Shown: positions 1 to 6,867 of the stretch, one piece after another | How positions within the stretch are numbered: the stretch's first letter is position 1 | Layout of the letters: each line of letters opens with the position of its first letter | Source: JBGPLH01 sp041486365 [NCBI: Thermodesulfobacteriota bacterium] | GTDB lineage: Bacteria; JAUYMQ01 | Assembly: GCA_041486365.1 (NCBI GenBank) | Contig: JBGPLH010000022.1 | Location: 1-18,489, forward strand | Length of the DNA: 18,489 nucleotides | Reading direction: 5' to 3' | Made by a program: the position numbers and the translations under genes | The notes under the pieces: generated by a model | Databases searched by the model: none | What the model saw: the letters and a program-made list of their open reading frames with translations, nothing else | Told to the model about the DNA's origin: nothing

Positions 1-459
1 GCCGCAATGCCGGCATCCGCTCGCGAAAGCCCAGCGCCCGGTGACCCGGTACCCTCCCGGGACAACCGTCGCCTTTCCCTGCGGGGCGAAGACCCCGCCC
101 GATACCGTGAGGGGATCGATCCCGTAGATTCGCCGCGCCTCCTCTTCGGGGAGCCAGGCGGATAGCAGCCCGCTCGTGGCACCGATCGCGACGCACCACC
201 CGGCGGACGCGTCGACCTTCGACACCTCCTCGATGGCGCGGATCATCGTCGCGACGTCCGCCTCCAACCCGTTGAACTTCCGGGGAACGCACAGGCGGAA
301 GAGTCCCCCCTCCGCCATGGCTCGGGCGAGGTCGGGCGGGAGGCTGCGCTCCCGCTCGATCCGCTCCGAGAGCGCCGCGATGCGCGGCGCGAGGGCACGG
401 GCCGCGTCGATCGCCGACGCCCCCCTGCTCCCCTCGCCGCGACCTGGCTGCCTGGCCAT
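1..459 (-). CDS. Acyl-CoA dehydrogenase-like flavoprotein (C-terminus outside window)
   Basis: This is the first 153 residues of an FAD-dependent acyl-CoA dehydrogenase family protein, running off the left edge. The ATG at 459 follows GGAGGGG seven bases upstream, a good ribosome site. Residues about 15-75 form the helical N-terminal domain (ALAPRIAALSERIERERSLP, then GGLFRLCVPRKFNGLEAD). Residues 85-105 carry DASAGWCVAIGATSGLLSAW, and the visible part ends in GYRVTGRWAFASGCRHCG, the start of the beta-barrel flavin domain with its typical G-W-x-F-A-S-G pattern. The S-A-G-W and SGC-H features look closer to the HsaA/DszC-type monooxygenase and type-2 dehydrogenase branch than to fatty-acid beta-oxidation enzymes, but that is inference and the catalytic base region is not visible. 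The gene is divergent from the DUF427/P450 pair. Confidence 0.85.
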   Translation of the reverse strand, partial: MARQPGRGEGSRGASAIDAARALAPRIAALSERIERERSLPPDLARAMAEGGLFRLCVPRKFNGLEADVATMIRAIEEVSKVDASAGWCVAIGATSGLLSAWLPEEEARRIYGIDPLTVSGGVFAPQGKATVVPGGYRVTGRWAFASGCRHCG

Positions 460-537
460 GGATGAACCCCTCCGGTCCGTCGGTGCAAACTACACGGGAT
501 TAGGCCCCGAAGGAAAGGGGGCGGGACAGGGAAGCCC

Positions 538-565
538 TGGGCCAGAGCCCCGCGACCCTGGCCCA
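538..565. repeat. 8-bp perfect inverted repeat between divergent genes
   Basis: TGGGCCAG (538-545) and CTGGCCCA (558-565) are perfect inverted arms around a 12-base spacer, in the 161-base gap between the divergent acyl-CoA dehydrogenase-like gene and the DUF427 gene. There is no T-run, so it is not an intrinsic terminator. It could be an operator with half-sites two helical turns apart (20 bp centre to centre) or an RNA hairpin in a leader. I see no convincing -35/-10 pair in this gap. Confidence 0.45.
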
Positions 566-620
566 CCGCGAGGCGGTCGGGTACCATCGGGCCGATGGAT
601 CTCGACGAAGGAGGAGTGCG

Positions 621-905
621 ATGGCCAAAGCGATCTGGAACGGCGTGGTGATCGCGGAGAGCGACCAGACGGTGGTCGTCGAGGGGAACCATTACTTCCC
701 GCCCGACGCCGTCCGGCGGGAACACCTGCGGTCCAGCGACACGCACACGGTCTGTCCGTGGAAGGGAACGGCAAGCTACTACACGATCGAGGGCGGCGGC
801 CGGGAGAACCCCGACGCCGCCTGGTACTACCCCGACCCGAAGCCGGCGGCAGCCAACATCCGGGATCACGTGGCCTTCTGGCGCGGGGTGCAGGTGGAGC
901 CGTGA
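621..905 (+). CDS. DUF427 domain protein
   Basis: This is a complete 94-residue protein of the DUF427 family (Pfam NTP_transf_9), small single-domain soluble proteins whose biochemical role is not established. The family signature is clear: AIWNGVVIAES near the start, GNHYFPPDAV at about residues 22-31, CPWKGTASYY at about 45-54, AWYYPDPKP at about 67-75, and IRDHVAFW near the end. The ATG at 621 follows GAAGGAGGAG, one of the strongest Shine-Dalgarno sequences in the window. The stop codon overlaps the GTG start of the P450 gene (GTGA, 902-905), so the two are probably co-transcribed and translationally coupled. That placement hints at a role linked to oxidative metabolism, but this is inference from position only. 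Confidence 0.9.
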   Translation: MAKAIWNGVVIAESDQTVVVEGNHYFPPDAVRREHLRSSDTHTVCPWKGTASYYTIEGGGRENPDAAWYYPDPKPAAANIRDHVAFWRGVQVEP

Positions 906-2275
906 CAGCGCCCGACGGTCTCCCGCCGGGGCCGCCGGCCCCGAAGCTGGTCCAGGTGTTTCGGTGGCTGCGCACGCCCATCCCCTTCCTGGAGTCTTGC
1001 GCGGCCCGCTACGGCGACACGTTCACCTTCCGCTTTCCCGCCAATCCGCCGCTCGTGATCTTCAGCCATCCGGACGCCGTCAAGGAGATCTTCACGGCGA
1101 GCCCGGAGGACCTGCGCGCGGGAGAGGCGAACGTGGTCGTGGAGCCGCTCCTCGGAAAGAATTCGCTCCTCCTGCTGGACGGCGAGCGGCACCGGCGGGA
1201 GCGGCGGCTTCTCACGCCCCCCTTCCGCGGCGAGCGCATGCAGGCCTACGGCGACGTCATGCGCGAGATCACGGACCGCGCCATCGACGCCTGGCCCGTC
1301 GGGCGTCCCTTTCCCATCCATATCGAGATGCAGGGGATCACGATGGATGTGATCCTGCGTACGGTGTTCGGGCTGGACGAGGGACCGCGGCTCTTGGCGC
1401 TCCGACGGCGCCTCATCCGGCTGCTCACCATCGGCGCGAACCCGATGTACCTGATCCCGTTCCTGCGGCTCCGGCTCGGACCGCTCACGGCCTGGTCCGA
1501 GATCGCGCGGCTCATGGCGGAAGTGGACGAGGCGATACTCGGCGAGATTGCGCAGCGGCGGGAAACGCCCCGGCCGGGTGGGACAGACGTGCTCTCGATG
1601 CTGCTGGAGGCTCGGGACGAGCAGGGGCAGCCCATGGGCGACCAGGAACTGCGGGACCAGATGATGACCCTCCTCGTCGCCGGGCACGAGACGACGGGCA
1701 CAGCCCTGTCCTGGACGATCCATCATGTCCTGCGCCATCCGGAGGTCCTGGAGCGGGTGCGGGAGGAGATCCGCGGGGTGGCCGGCGACGGGCCCGTGAT
1801 GAATGAGCATCTGCCGCGGCTGGACTACCTGGACGCGACGATCATGGAGACCATGCGCGTGAACCCGATCATTCCCTTCGTGGCGCGGAAGGTGCATCGG
1901 CCGATGCGCATCGGTGGGTGGGATCTGCCGGCGGACGTCATCGTCGCGCCCTGCATCTATCTCGCCCAGCGGCGGCCTGACACGTGGAAGGACCCGGAGC
2001 GATTCGATCCGGAGCGGTTCCTCGTCGCCCGGGCGAATCCCTACGCGTACTTCCCCTTCGGCGGCGGGACCCGGCTCTGCATCGGGTCCGCCTTCGCCTC
2101 CTACGAGATGAAGATCGTGCTCGCCCAGGTCCTGCGCCGCGTGACCCTGCGCGCGGCGCCGGGTCACACCGTGCGGGTGGTCCGGCGCTCGATCACCTTC
2201 GCTCCCTCGGGCGGGATGCCGGTCATCGTGGAAGCGAGGGAGGACGCGTGCCGCGTTCAGGGGGTGAGCAGGTAG
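902..2275 (+). CDS. Cytochrome P450
   Basis: This is a complete soluble cytochrome P450 of 457 residues, a haem-thiolate monooxygenase that inserts oxygen into an organic substrate using electrons from a redox partner not present here. Motifs in order: proline-rich N-terminus (LPPGPPAPK, no membrane anchor); C-helix GERHRRERRLL at about 94-104; I-helix oxygen-binding AGHETTGT at 260-267; K-helix ExxR as E316-T-M-R319; meander PERFDPERF at 365-373; and haem loop FGGGTRLCIG with thiolate Cys393. The start is taken as GTG 902, overlapping the DUF427 stop. The open frame extends far upstream, but that part is low-complexity and antisense to the acyl-CoA dehydrogenase gene. The N-terminal wording (KLVQVFRWLRTPIPFLESCAARYGD) recalls the CYP110-like group, but the substrate cannot be told. 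The last 19 bases overlap the convergent TetR gene. Confidence 0.96.
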   Translation: MTAPDGLPPGPPAPKLVQVFRWLRTPIPFLESCAARYGDTFTFRFPANPPLVIFSHPDAVKEIFTASPEDLRAGEANVVVEPLLGKNSLLLLDGERHRRERRLLTPPFRGERMQAYGDVMREITDRAIDAWPVGRPFPIHIEMQGITMDVILRTVFGLDEGPRLLALRRRLIRLLTIGANPMYLIPFLRLRLGPLTAWSEIARLMAEVDEAILGEIAQRRETPRPGGTDVLSMLLEARDEQGQPMGDQELRDQMMTLLVAGHETTGTALSWTIHHVLRHPEVLERVREEIRGVAGDGPVMNEHLPRLDYLDATIMETMRVNPIIPFVARKVHRPMRIGGWDLPADVIVAPCIYLAQRRPDTWKDPERFDPERFLVARANPYAYFPFGGGTRLCIGSAFASYEMKIVLAQVLRRVTLRAAPGHTVRVVRRSITFAPSGGMPVIVEAREDACRVQGVSR

Positions 2276-2892
2276 CGCGCAATCAGGTCGGTGAGCTCGG
2301 TGGTAAGGCGTCTTGGATCGAAGGGGGCCTCGGCGAGCATCACCCGCTGGGCGAGGGTGTCGACCGCGGCGTACACGAGGAATGCGGCCGCTTCCCGGTC
2401 CCTCACCCGGACCCGGTCGGAGAGGAACGTCATCAGGTTGAGGATCGCCTCCACCGACTCCTTCTGCATCTGGTCCATCGCGGACTTTATCGCCTCATCC
2501 TTGAAATAGCGCTCGTGGAGGATGCGCTGGATGCCGGGGCGCACGTCGCGGCTGTCCAGGACGCTCGCGATGAGTGCCTGGATCCCCTGGCGTACGTCCG
2601 TCTTCGTCCAGTGCTCGGGCTTCAAGCCCTCCATGGCCCGGGCGAAGATCTGCTCCACCGTCAGGTGGAAGATTTCCAGGAGCACCGCGTGCTTGTCAGG
2701 GAAGTAGAGGTAGAAGGTTCCCACGGAGACGCCGGCTCGACGCGCGATCGCGCTCGAAGTCGTGCTCTCGTAACCCTTGGTCTCGAAGAGGCTTTCGGCG
2801 GCCTTGACGATTCGCTCGCGCGTCTTGCGGGAGCGGGCCTGCTGGGGCTGCCGCAGGTCCGTTCGAAGGCGGGTCGTCGGGGTGAGGCTCAC
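2257..2892 (-). CDS. TetR/AcrR family transcriptional regulator
   Basis: A 211-residue TetR-type repressor. The DNA-binding domain covers residues about 20-70: TRERIVKAAESLFETKGYES, then the recognition helix region AIARRAGVSVGTFYLYFPDK. The rest is a helical ligand-binding/dimer domain with no recognisable ligand signature. I chose the GTG at 2892 because AAGGAG lies four bases upstream and the helix-turn-helix then sits at the usual distance from the N-terminus. An ATG at 3042 would add 50 unlikely residues encoded across the promoter region. It is divergent from the di-iron gene, and two TGAA-N6-TTCA palindromes lie between them, so it probably represses itself and the di-iron gene and may respond to a hydrophobic or acyl ligand (inference). 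Confidence 0.93.
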   Translation of the reverse strand: MSLTPTTRLRTDLRQPQQARSRKTRERIVKAAESLFETKGYESTTSSAIARRAGVSVGTFYLYFPDKHAVLLEIFHLTVEQIFARAMEGLKPEHWTKTDVRQGIQALIASVLDSRDVRPGIQRILHERYFKDEAIKSAMDQMQKESVEAILNLMTFLSDRVRVRDREAAAFLVYAAVDTLAQRVMLAEAPFDPRRLTTELTDLIARYLLTP

Positions 2893-2940
2893 GGGGCTCC
2901 TTCCTGCCGCTCCCAGCCTCGGCCGCCGGGAGCCGTGACG

Positions 2941-2970
2941 ACTATAGGGCAAGGGCTCGGGGGCCGTCCA
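2941..2970 (-). promoter_or_regulatory. Probable sigma-70 promoter of the TetR gene
   Basis: Read on the minus strand, TGGACG (2970-2965) and TATAGT (2946-2941) are separated by 18 bases. The match to TTGACA/TATAAT is 4/6 and 5/6. The transcript would start near 2934 and give a leader of about 40 bases to the GTG at 2892. The promoter is back to back with the di-iron promoter, with a palindrome between the two -35 boxes. Confidence 0.5.
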
Positions 2971-2978
2971 GGCAATAT

Positions 2979-2992
2979 TGAAATCAACTTCA
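2979..2992. promoter_or_regulatory. TetR operator candidate, site 1
   Basis: The sequence TGAAATCAACTTCA has the form TGAA-N6-TTCA. It lies between the -35 boxes of the two divergent promoters. A second copy with the same arms and spacing begins 63 bp further on (about six helical turns), which makes chance less likely than for one site alone. Binding by the adjacent TetR protein is inferred. Confidence 0.55.
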
Positions 2993-3000
2993 GTTTCATC

Positions 3001-3030
3001 TTGACAGCGCGCCGCGCCGCGAGATAGAGT
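3001..3030 (+). promoter_or_regulatory. Sigma-70 promoter of the di-iron protein gene
   Basis: A perfect TTGACA -35 box (3001-3006) is followed after 18 bases by TAGAGT (3025-3030). The predicted start, near 3037, leaves a leader of about 93 bases before the ATG at 3130, so a repressor bound at 3042-3055 would sit directly on the initially transcribed region. Confidence 0.65.
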
Positions 3031-3041
3031 GCACATAAACA

Positions 3042-3055
3042 TGAACCTGAGTTCA
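3042..3055. promoter_or_regulatory. TetR operator candidate, site 2
   Basis: TGAACCTGAGTTCA is a near-perfect palindrome (TGAAC-CTGA-GTTCA) with the same TGAA-N6-TTCA arms as site 1. It lies just downstream of the predicted transcription start of the di-iron gene, a classic repressor position. Confidence 0.6.
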
Positions 3056-3129
3056 GATCAAGATGTATTCGCGTGCGCCGGAGGCCCCCTGCCCTTCGGC
3101 CTCCCCATCCAAATAGAAGGACACTCCGG

Positions 3130-4092
3130 ATGAGCGCCGATCTCACCATCGAGCAGATCACCACATCCTTCGACACCTCCTACGCATGGAACTACGGCAC
3201 GGTGAAGGAGGGCCTCCGCGATCTCTACGAGAAGGCGAAGCGGGACCAGTGGGAGGGAGGAATCCTTCCCTGGCAGACCGACGTCGATCTCGAGAAGGGC
3301 ATCTTCCCGCAGGAGCTAAACCCCTTCATCGGCTACCCGTTCTTCGACAAGATGACCGAGAAGGAGCAGACGCGATTCGGAATCGAGGACATCAGCTGGA
3401 CCCTCTCCCAGTTCCTCCACGGCGAGCAGGGAGCGCTGCTCGTCGCCGGTCAGCTCGTGGACGCAGTGCCCTGGATCGACGGGAAGCTCTATGCCGCCAG
3501 TCAGGTGATGGACGAGGCGCGTCACGTGGAGGTCTACGACAGGTACCTCCGCGAGAAGATGGGCGTGGAGTGGCCCATCAACTCGAACCTGAAGAAGATG
3601 CTCGACATCGTGCTGAAGGACGCGCGCTGGGACTTCAAGTACCTCGGCATGCAGATCATCCTCGAGGGTCTCGCGATGGCCGCCTTCGGGCAGATGCGGG
3701 ATCTCACGACCTGCCCGCTGCTCCGGGAGCTCATCACGAACGTCATGCGCGACGAGTCGCGCCACGTCGCCTTCGGCGTGGTGTCCCTCAAGAACTACTA
3801 CGACGACATGTCCCGCAGCGAGATGCGCGACCGGGAGGAGTTCATCGTGACCTCTTGCGAGCTCATGCGCGACCGGCTGATCCCGGACGAGGTCTACGCG
3901 CACATGGGGATGCCGGTGGCCGAGACGCACGAGGTCATGCTCCACTCCCCCATCATGATCGAGTTTCGCAAGCTCCTGTTCGCGCGCATCGTGCCGAACA
4001 TCAAGCGGCTGGGCCTGCTCACGCCCTACGTGCGCGACGGGTTCGATCGGCTGGGAATCCTGGCCTACGAGGACCTCCCCCCCGACGCCTGA
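3130..4092 (+). CDS. Ferritin-like di-iron (R2-like) oxygenase/oxidase family protein
   Basis: A 320-residue all-helical protein with the complete carboxylate-bridged di-iron signature of the ferritin/ribonucleotide-reductase-R2 superfamily: Glu99 (HGEQGAL), Glu129-x2-His132 (DEARHVEVY), Glu179 (IILEGLAM) and Glu209-x2-His212 (RDESRHVAFG). These supply two ExxH pairs plus two bridging glutamates. Such proteins activate O2 for hydroxylation, N-oxygenation or fatty-acyl oxidation; the substrate is not visible. It is too short and lacks the context for a true NrdB, and no large reductase subunit is nearby. The ATG at 3130 has GAAGGA upstream and follows the leader after the promoter at 3001-3030; an upstream in-frame start would fall inside that leader. 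It forms a regulatory unit with the divergent TetR gene and is followed by a terminator, so it is transcribed alone. Confidence 0.9.
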   Translation: MSADLTIEQITTSFDTSYAWNYGTVKEGLRDLYEKAKRDQWEGGILPWQTDVDLEKGIFPQELNPFIGYPFFDKMTEKEQTRFGIEDISWTLSQFLHGEQGALLVAGQLVDAVPWIDGKLYAASQVMDEARHVEVYDRYLREKMGVEWPINSNLKKMLDIVLKDARWDFKYLGMQIILEGLAMAAFGQMRDLTTCPLLRELITNVMRDESRHVAFGVVSLKNYYDDMSRSEMRDREEFIVTSCELMRDRLIPDEVYAHMGMPVAETHEVMLHSPIMIEFRKLLFARIVPNIKRLGLLTPYVRDGFDRLGILAYEDLPPDA

Positions 4093-4117
4093 AATCCCGG
4101 AAGCTGCCGAATGGAAA

Positions 4118-4147
4118 ACCCGCGGGCTCCTGCCCGCGGTTTTTTTT
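4118..4147 (+). terminator. Intrinsic terminator of the di-iron gene
   Basis: CCGCGGGC (4120-4127) pairs perfectly with GCCCGCGG (4132-4139) around a TCCT loop, followed by eight T residues (4140-4147). This is a textbook Rho-independent terminator 25 bases after the stop codon. Confidence 0.95.
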
Positions 4148-4196
4148 CTTCCCGGTCCCGGGGTGCAGGGTCACCGTCGAGACATTGAATCGAGAT

Positions 4197-4216
4197 CCCT
4201 TTCATGAGAGAAAGGG
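4197..4216 (+). repeat. Inverted repeat upstream of the SGNH hydrolase
   Basis: CCCTTTC and GAAAGGG are perfect 7-base arms around ATGAGA. The repeat is 25 bases before the proposed start of the SGNH gene and well after the terminator. It could be a leader hairpin or an operator. A similar CTTTC-N6-GAAAG palindrome sits in front of the second TetR gene (12902-12917). Confidence 0.5.
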
Positions 4217-4241
4217 CCGGGCGAGGATCTATTCCGAGGTG

Positions 4242-5423
4242 ATGGTGGTGCGAGGCGCGGATAATCCTGCCCCCCGCCCCTTCCGGGGCGCCTCCCGCCT
4301 GGCCCCTGTCGCCTCGGCGGCCGCCCTCCTCCTGGCGAGCCTCGCCGTCTTTTTTCTCCTGGCCGAAGCGGCCGTGCGCCTGCTCGGGCTGGGGCCCCTC
4401 CCACTCGCGATCTACACACCCCACCCCACCCGCATGTTCGCCATGGCGCCGGGTCGGGACGTGCGGTTCATCGATGAGGAGTTCGATACCCGGGTCCGGA
4501 TCGGGCCCGACGGAATCAGGAATCCGGCCGTGCCCTCGCCTGATCGGGCGGGACGGCCGCGCGTCCTCGCGCTCGGCGATTCGTTCACCTTCGGGTACGG
4601 CGTGGAGGCCGGGGAGGCATGGCCCGCGCGGCTCCAGGGGGAGCTTCGCGCCCGCGGTCTGCCCCGGGCGGAGGTGATCAACGCGGGGATCCCCGCCTAC
4701 GGTCCCGACCAGGAGCTCGATCTGCTGCGCGAGTGCCTGCCGCGGTGGCGCCCCGACGTCGTCGTGCTCGGGCTTTACGTGGGGAACGACGTCGCGGAGG
4801 TGATGCTCCACCGGAGCGCGCCGCCGTTGTTCGTCTCCGCCGAGGGAGCGCTCATCGAGAACCCGACCGGGTCCGACCGCCATCCCGGCGCGGTGCGCAC
4901 CTGGCTCGGCCGCCACTCGCGCCTGGCGGCGTTCCTTCGCGTGCGCGGGTACCGCCTGCTGGTCGCGCTCGGCCTTCGTCCCGCCCCGCCGCTCTACCAT
5001 GCCGGCTATTTCGACGACGCGCTCGGCGCCACGCACGCCTACGATCGCGCCTGGCCGCCGCTCGAGGACATGCTCCGCGCGATGAACGGCGCGTCGCGCG
5101 CGCGCGGCGCGCGGTTCGTGGTCGCCCTGATTCCCATGGACGTCCAGGTGTCGGAGAAGTACTGGGGAAACTATCAGGAACTCGGCTTCCGGTTCGATCC
5201 GGCGATCCTGCGGGAGGCCCGCCCGCAGGATCGGCTCCGCGCTTTCGCCGCAGCGGAAGGGACCCCGCTCGTCGATCTGCTCCCCGCCTTCCGCGCCCAC
5301 TCCAACGATACGCTGTACTTCCGCAAGAACCCCCACTGGACGACGGCGGGGCAACGGCTGGCCGCGCGGACGCTGGCGCCGCCCGTCATCATTCTTTCCC
5401 GTTCCGACCCGCTCCACCCTTGA
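4242..5423 (+). CDS. Membrane-anchored SGNH/GDSL-family hydrolase
   Basis: A 393-residue protein with one N-terminal transmembrane helix (about 22-46, alanine/leucine-rich) and a periplasmic or exported SGNH domain. Block I is LALGDSFTFGYG with nucleophile Ser114, block II NAGIPAYG with Gly149, block III GLYVGNDV with Asn182, and block V KNPHWTTAGQRLAA with His365. These enzymes remove ester-linked groups from lipids or polysaccharides. The acidic residue normally just before the catalytic histidine (DPHW or DxxH) is Asn363 here, so activity may rely on a Ser-His dyad or be altered. The start is uncertain: ATG 4242 is used, but GTG 4245 or 4248 sit at a better distance from the GAGG at 4236. 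It is transcribed independently of the gene before the terminator. The substrate is unknown. Confidence 0.88.
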   Translation: MVVRGADNPAPRPFRGASRLAPVASAAALLLASLAVFFLLAEAAVRLLGLGPLPLAIYTPHPTRMFAMAPGRDVRFIDEEFDTRVRIGPDGIRNPAVPSPDRAGRPRVLALGDSFTFGYGVEAGEAWPARLQGELRARGLPRAEVINAGIPAYGPDQELDLLRECLPRWRPDVVVLGLYVGNDVAEVMLHRSAPPLFVSAEGALIENPTGSDRHPGAVRTWLGRHSRLAAFLRVRGYRLLVALGLRPAPPLYHAGYFDDALGATHAYDRAWPPLEDMLRAMNGASRARGARFVVALIPMDVQVSEKYWGNYQELGFRFDPAILREARPQDRLRAFAAAEGTPLVDLLPAFRAHSNDTLYFRKNPHWTTAGQRLAARTLAPPVIILSRSDPLHP

Positions 5424-5472
5424 ACCTCGCGGCCGCGACCGCTACTCTCAGCCACCCCTCCGAGGAAGCCGC

Positions 5473-6867
5473 GTGTCCCAGGTTCCGTCCCTCACGGCCA
5501 CCCACGTCTACCATCACGCCACCTGCGAGCACCGGGTGCGGCTCGATCTGTTCGGCGATGGCGCGCTGCGCCTTCCGGACACCGGCACCGAGGGCGCGCT
5601 CAAGGCCAGGGGACTCGCGCATGAGGCCGCGATCGCCGCGGCGCGGGACTACCCGAGGCCCACGCACGGACACGATGATCTTGCCCGCGCCTTCGAGGAG
5701 ACGCTCGCCCTCATGCGCGAGGGACGAGAAGGGATCTACCAGGGCGTCCTGCTCTCGGACGGTCTCATCGGCATGCCGGACCTCCTCGTCCGCCAGGAAG
5801 GTCCTTCACGCCTGGGCACCCATCACTACACCGTCGGCGACGTCAAGATCTCCCGGCGCGCACGATCCGATCAGGCGCTGCAGGTCGCGTTCTACGCGCA
5901 CCTCCTCGGACTCGTGCAGGGGCGCATCCCCGAACGGCTGTTCCTCCAGCTGGGTGACGGGCGGGAAGAATGGTTCGCATATGAGGACGTCGGCGGCGCC
6001 TTCGAGCAGGTGCTCGCCGATCTGGTGGCCCTGCGGGAGGGCCGCCGAGATACCGAGGCCTTCCTTCAGCCCGCCTGCTCCGCCTGTCCCTGGCGGGGCC
6101 TTTGCCTGGGCGAGATGGAGGCGCGGGGGGATCTCTCGCTCGTCCCGGGAATGACGCCCAGCCGCCGTCGCGCCCTTCGGCGCGCGGACGTCGCGACCGT
6201 CGCGGAGCTCGCCGGCGCGAAGGTCGAGCGGCTCGAAGCGGCATCCGGCCTCGAGGCCCCTTCGCTGACCCTGCTCGTGCGCCAGGCCCGAGCCCTCGCG
6301 GAGGATAGGCCCGTGCCGATCGGCCGGCCCCACCGGCCGCCCGGTCCCCCGGAGCTGCTCGTCACCGCCCTCGAAAACCCCACCGGGGATGGACACACCG
6401 TGCTGCTCACGATCTCCTTCACCGACCCGCGGGAGGGACCGAGGACCGCGCTTCTCTGGTCGGAGGATCCCGCCGATGAAAAGGCGCTCTTCGAGAAGGC
6501 GCTGATGGCCTTCTCGCGCAAGCCGGACGCCCCCGTGTACCACTACGGCCCGTCGGTCCCGTCGCAGATGGCGCGCATGGAGGCACGGCACGGTGCGGGC
6601 GACCGCGGACTCGCGAGTCTCGACCGTCTGACGGACGTCGCCGCCTGGGTGAAGCGTGCGGCCGCGCTTCCCCTGAACGCGTACACGCTCGACGCGACCG
6701 CGCGCGCGACGGGGCATCCCGGATCCGATCCGGCCGGGGACGTGCTGCCCGACGTGTTCCGGCTCGAAGAGGGAGACGGCGGGGCGAAGGCGCGGCTCCT
6801 CGCCGCGGCGGATGCGGAGCGCGAGGCAATCCGGCATCTGCTGGAATGGCTCCGGAGGAACCCGTGA
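5473..6867 (+). CDS. TM0106-family RecB-like PD-(D/E)XK nuclease with Fe-S cysteines
   Basis: A 464-residue nuclease. The N-terminal half is a RecB/Cas4-type PD-(D/E)XK domain: Glu50 in RGLAHEAAI, Asp103 in GMPDLLV, Asp123-x-Lys125 in VGDVKIS, and the Q-x3-Y helix (Gln137, Tyr141). Four cysteines, Cys18 and Cys202-x2-Cys205-x5-Cys211, match the [4Fe-4S] arrangement of AddB and Cas4-like nucleases. A helix-hairpin-helix-like stretch (VPGMTPSRRRALRRADV, about 224-240) follows. The C-terminal part (about 295-464) resembles the RNase H-like domain of TM0106 proteins, but several acidic residues expected there seem absent. The GTG at 5473 has GAGGAAG upstream. Its stop overlaps the helicase start, so the two products probably act as one DNA-processing machine, as in Dna2. 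It contrasts with relatives in which nuclease and helicase are fused. Confidence 0.9.
   Translation: MSQVPSLTATHVYHHATCEHRVRLDLFGDGALRLPDTGTEGALKARGLAHEAAIAAARDYPRPTHGHDDLARAFEETLALMREGREGIYQGVLLSDGLIGMPDLLVRQEGPSRLGTHHYTVGDVKISRRARSDQALQVAFYAHLLGLVQGRIPERLFLQLGDGREEWFAYEDVGGAFEQVLADLVALREGRRDTEAFLQPACSACPWRGLCLGEMEARGDLSLVPGMTPSRRRALRRADVATVAELAGAKVERLEAASGLEAPSLTLLVRQARALAEDRPVPIGRPHRPPGPPELLVTALENPTGDGHTVLLTISFTDPREGPRTALLWSEDPADEKALFEKALMAFSRKPDAPVYHYGPSVPSQMARMEARHGAGDRGLASLDRLTDVAAWVKRAAALPLNAYTLDATARATGHPGSDPAGDVLPDVFRLEEGDGGAKARLLAAADAEREAIRHLLEWLRRNP

Noticed and set aside
176-901. In-frame N-terminal extension of the P450 gene by about 242 codons
   Set aside because: The sequence is Arg/Gly/Pro-rich shadow coding, antisense to the acyl-CoA dehydrogenase gene and overlapping DUF427; the P450 fold begins at GTG 902.
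866-2167. 433-codon minus-strand ORF opposite the P450
   Set aside because: His/Arg/Pro-rich composition with no domain; typical antisense open frame in high-GC DNA.
3130-4092. Ribonucleotide reductase small subunit (NrdB)
   Set aside because: It shares the di-iron ligand pattern but no large subunit is nearby and no radical-tyrosine context was recognised; R2-like oxygenase/oxidase fits better.
3186-4241. Long upstream extension of the SGNH frame
   Set aside because: It is a frame shadow of the di-iron gene and reads through a terminator; the SGNH protein begins after 4240.
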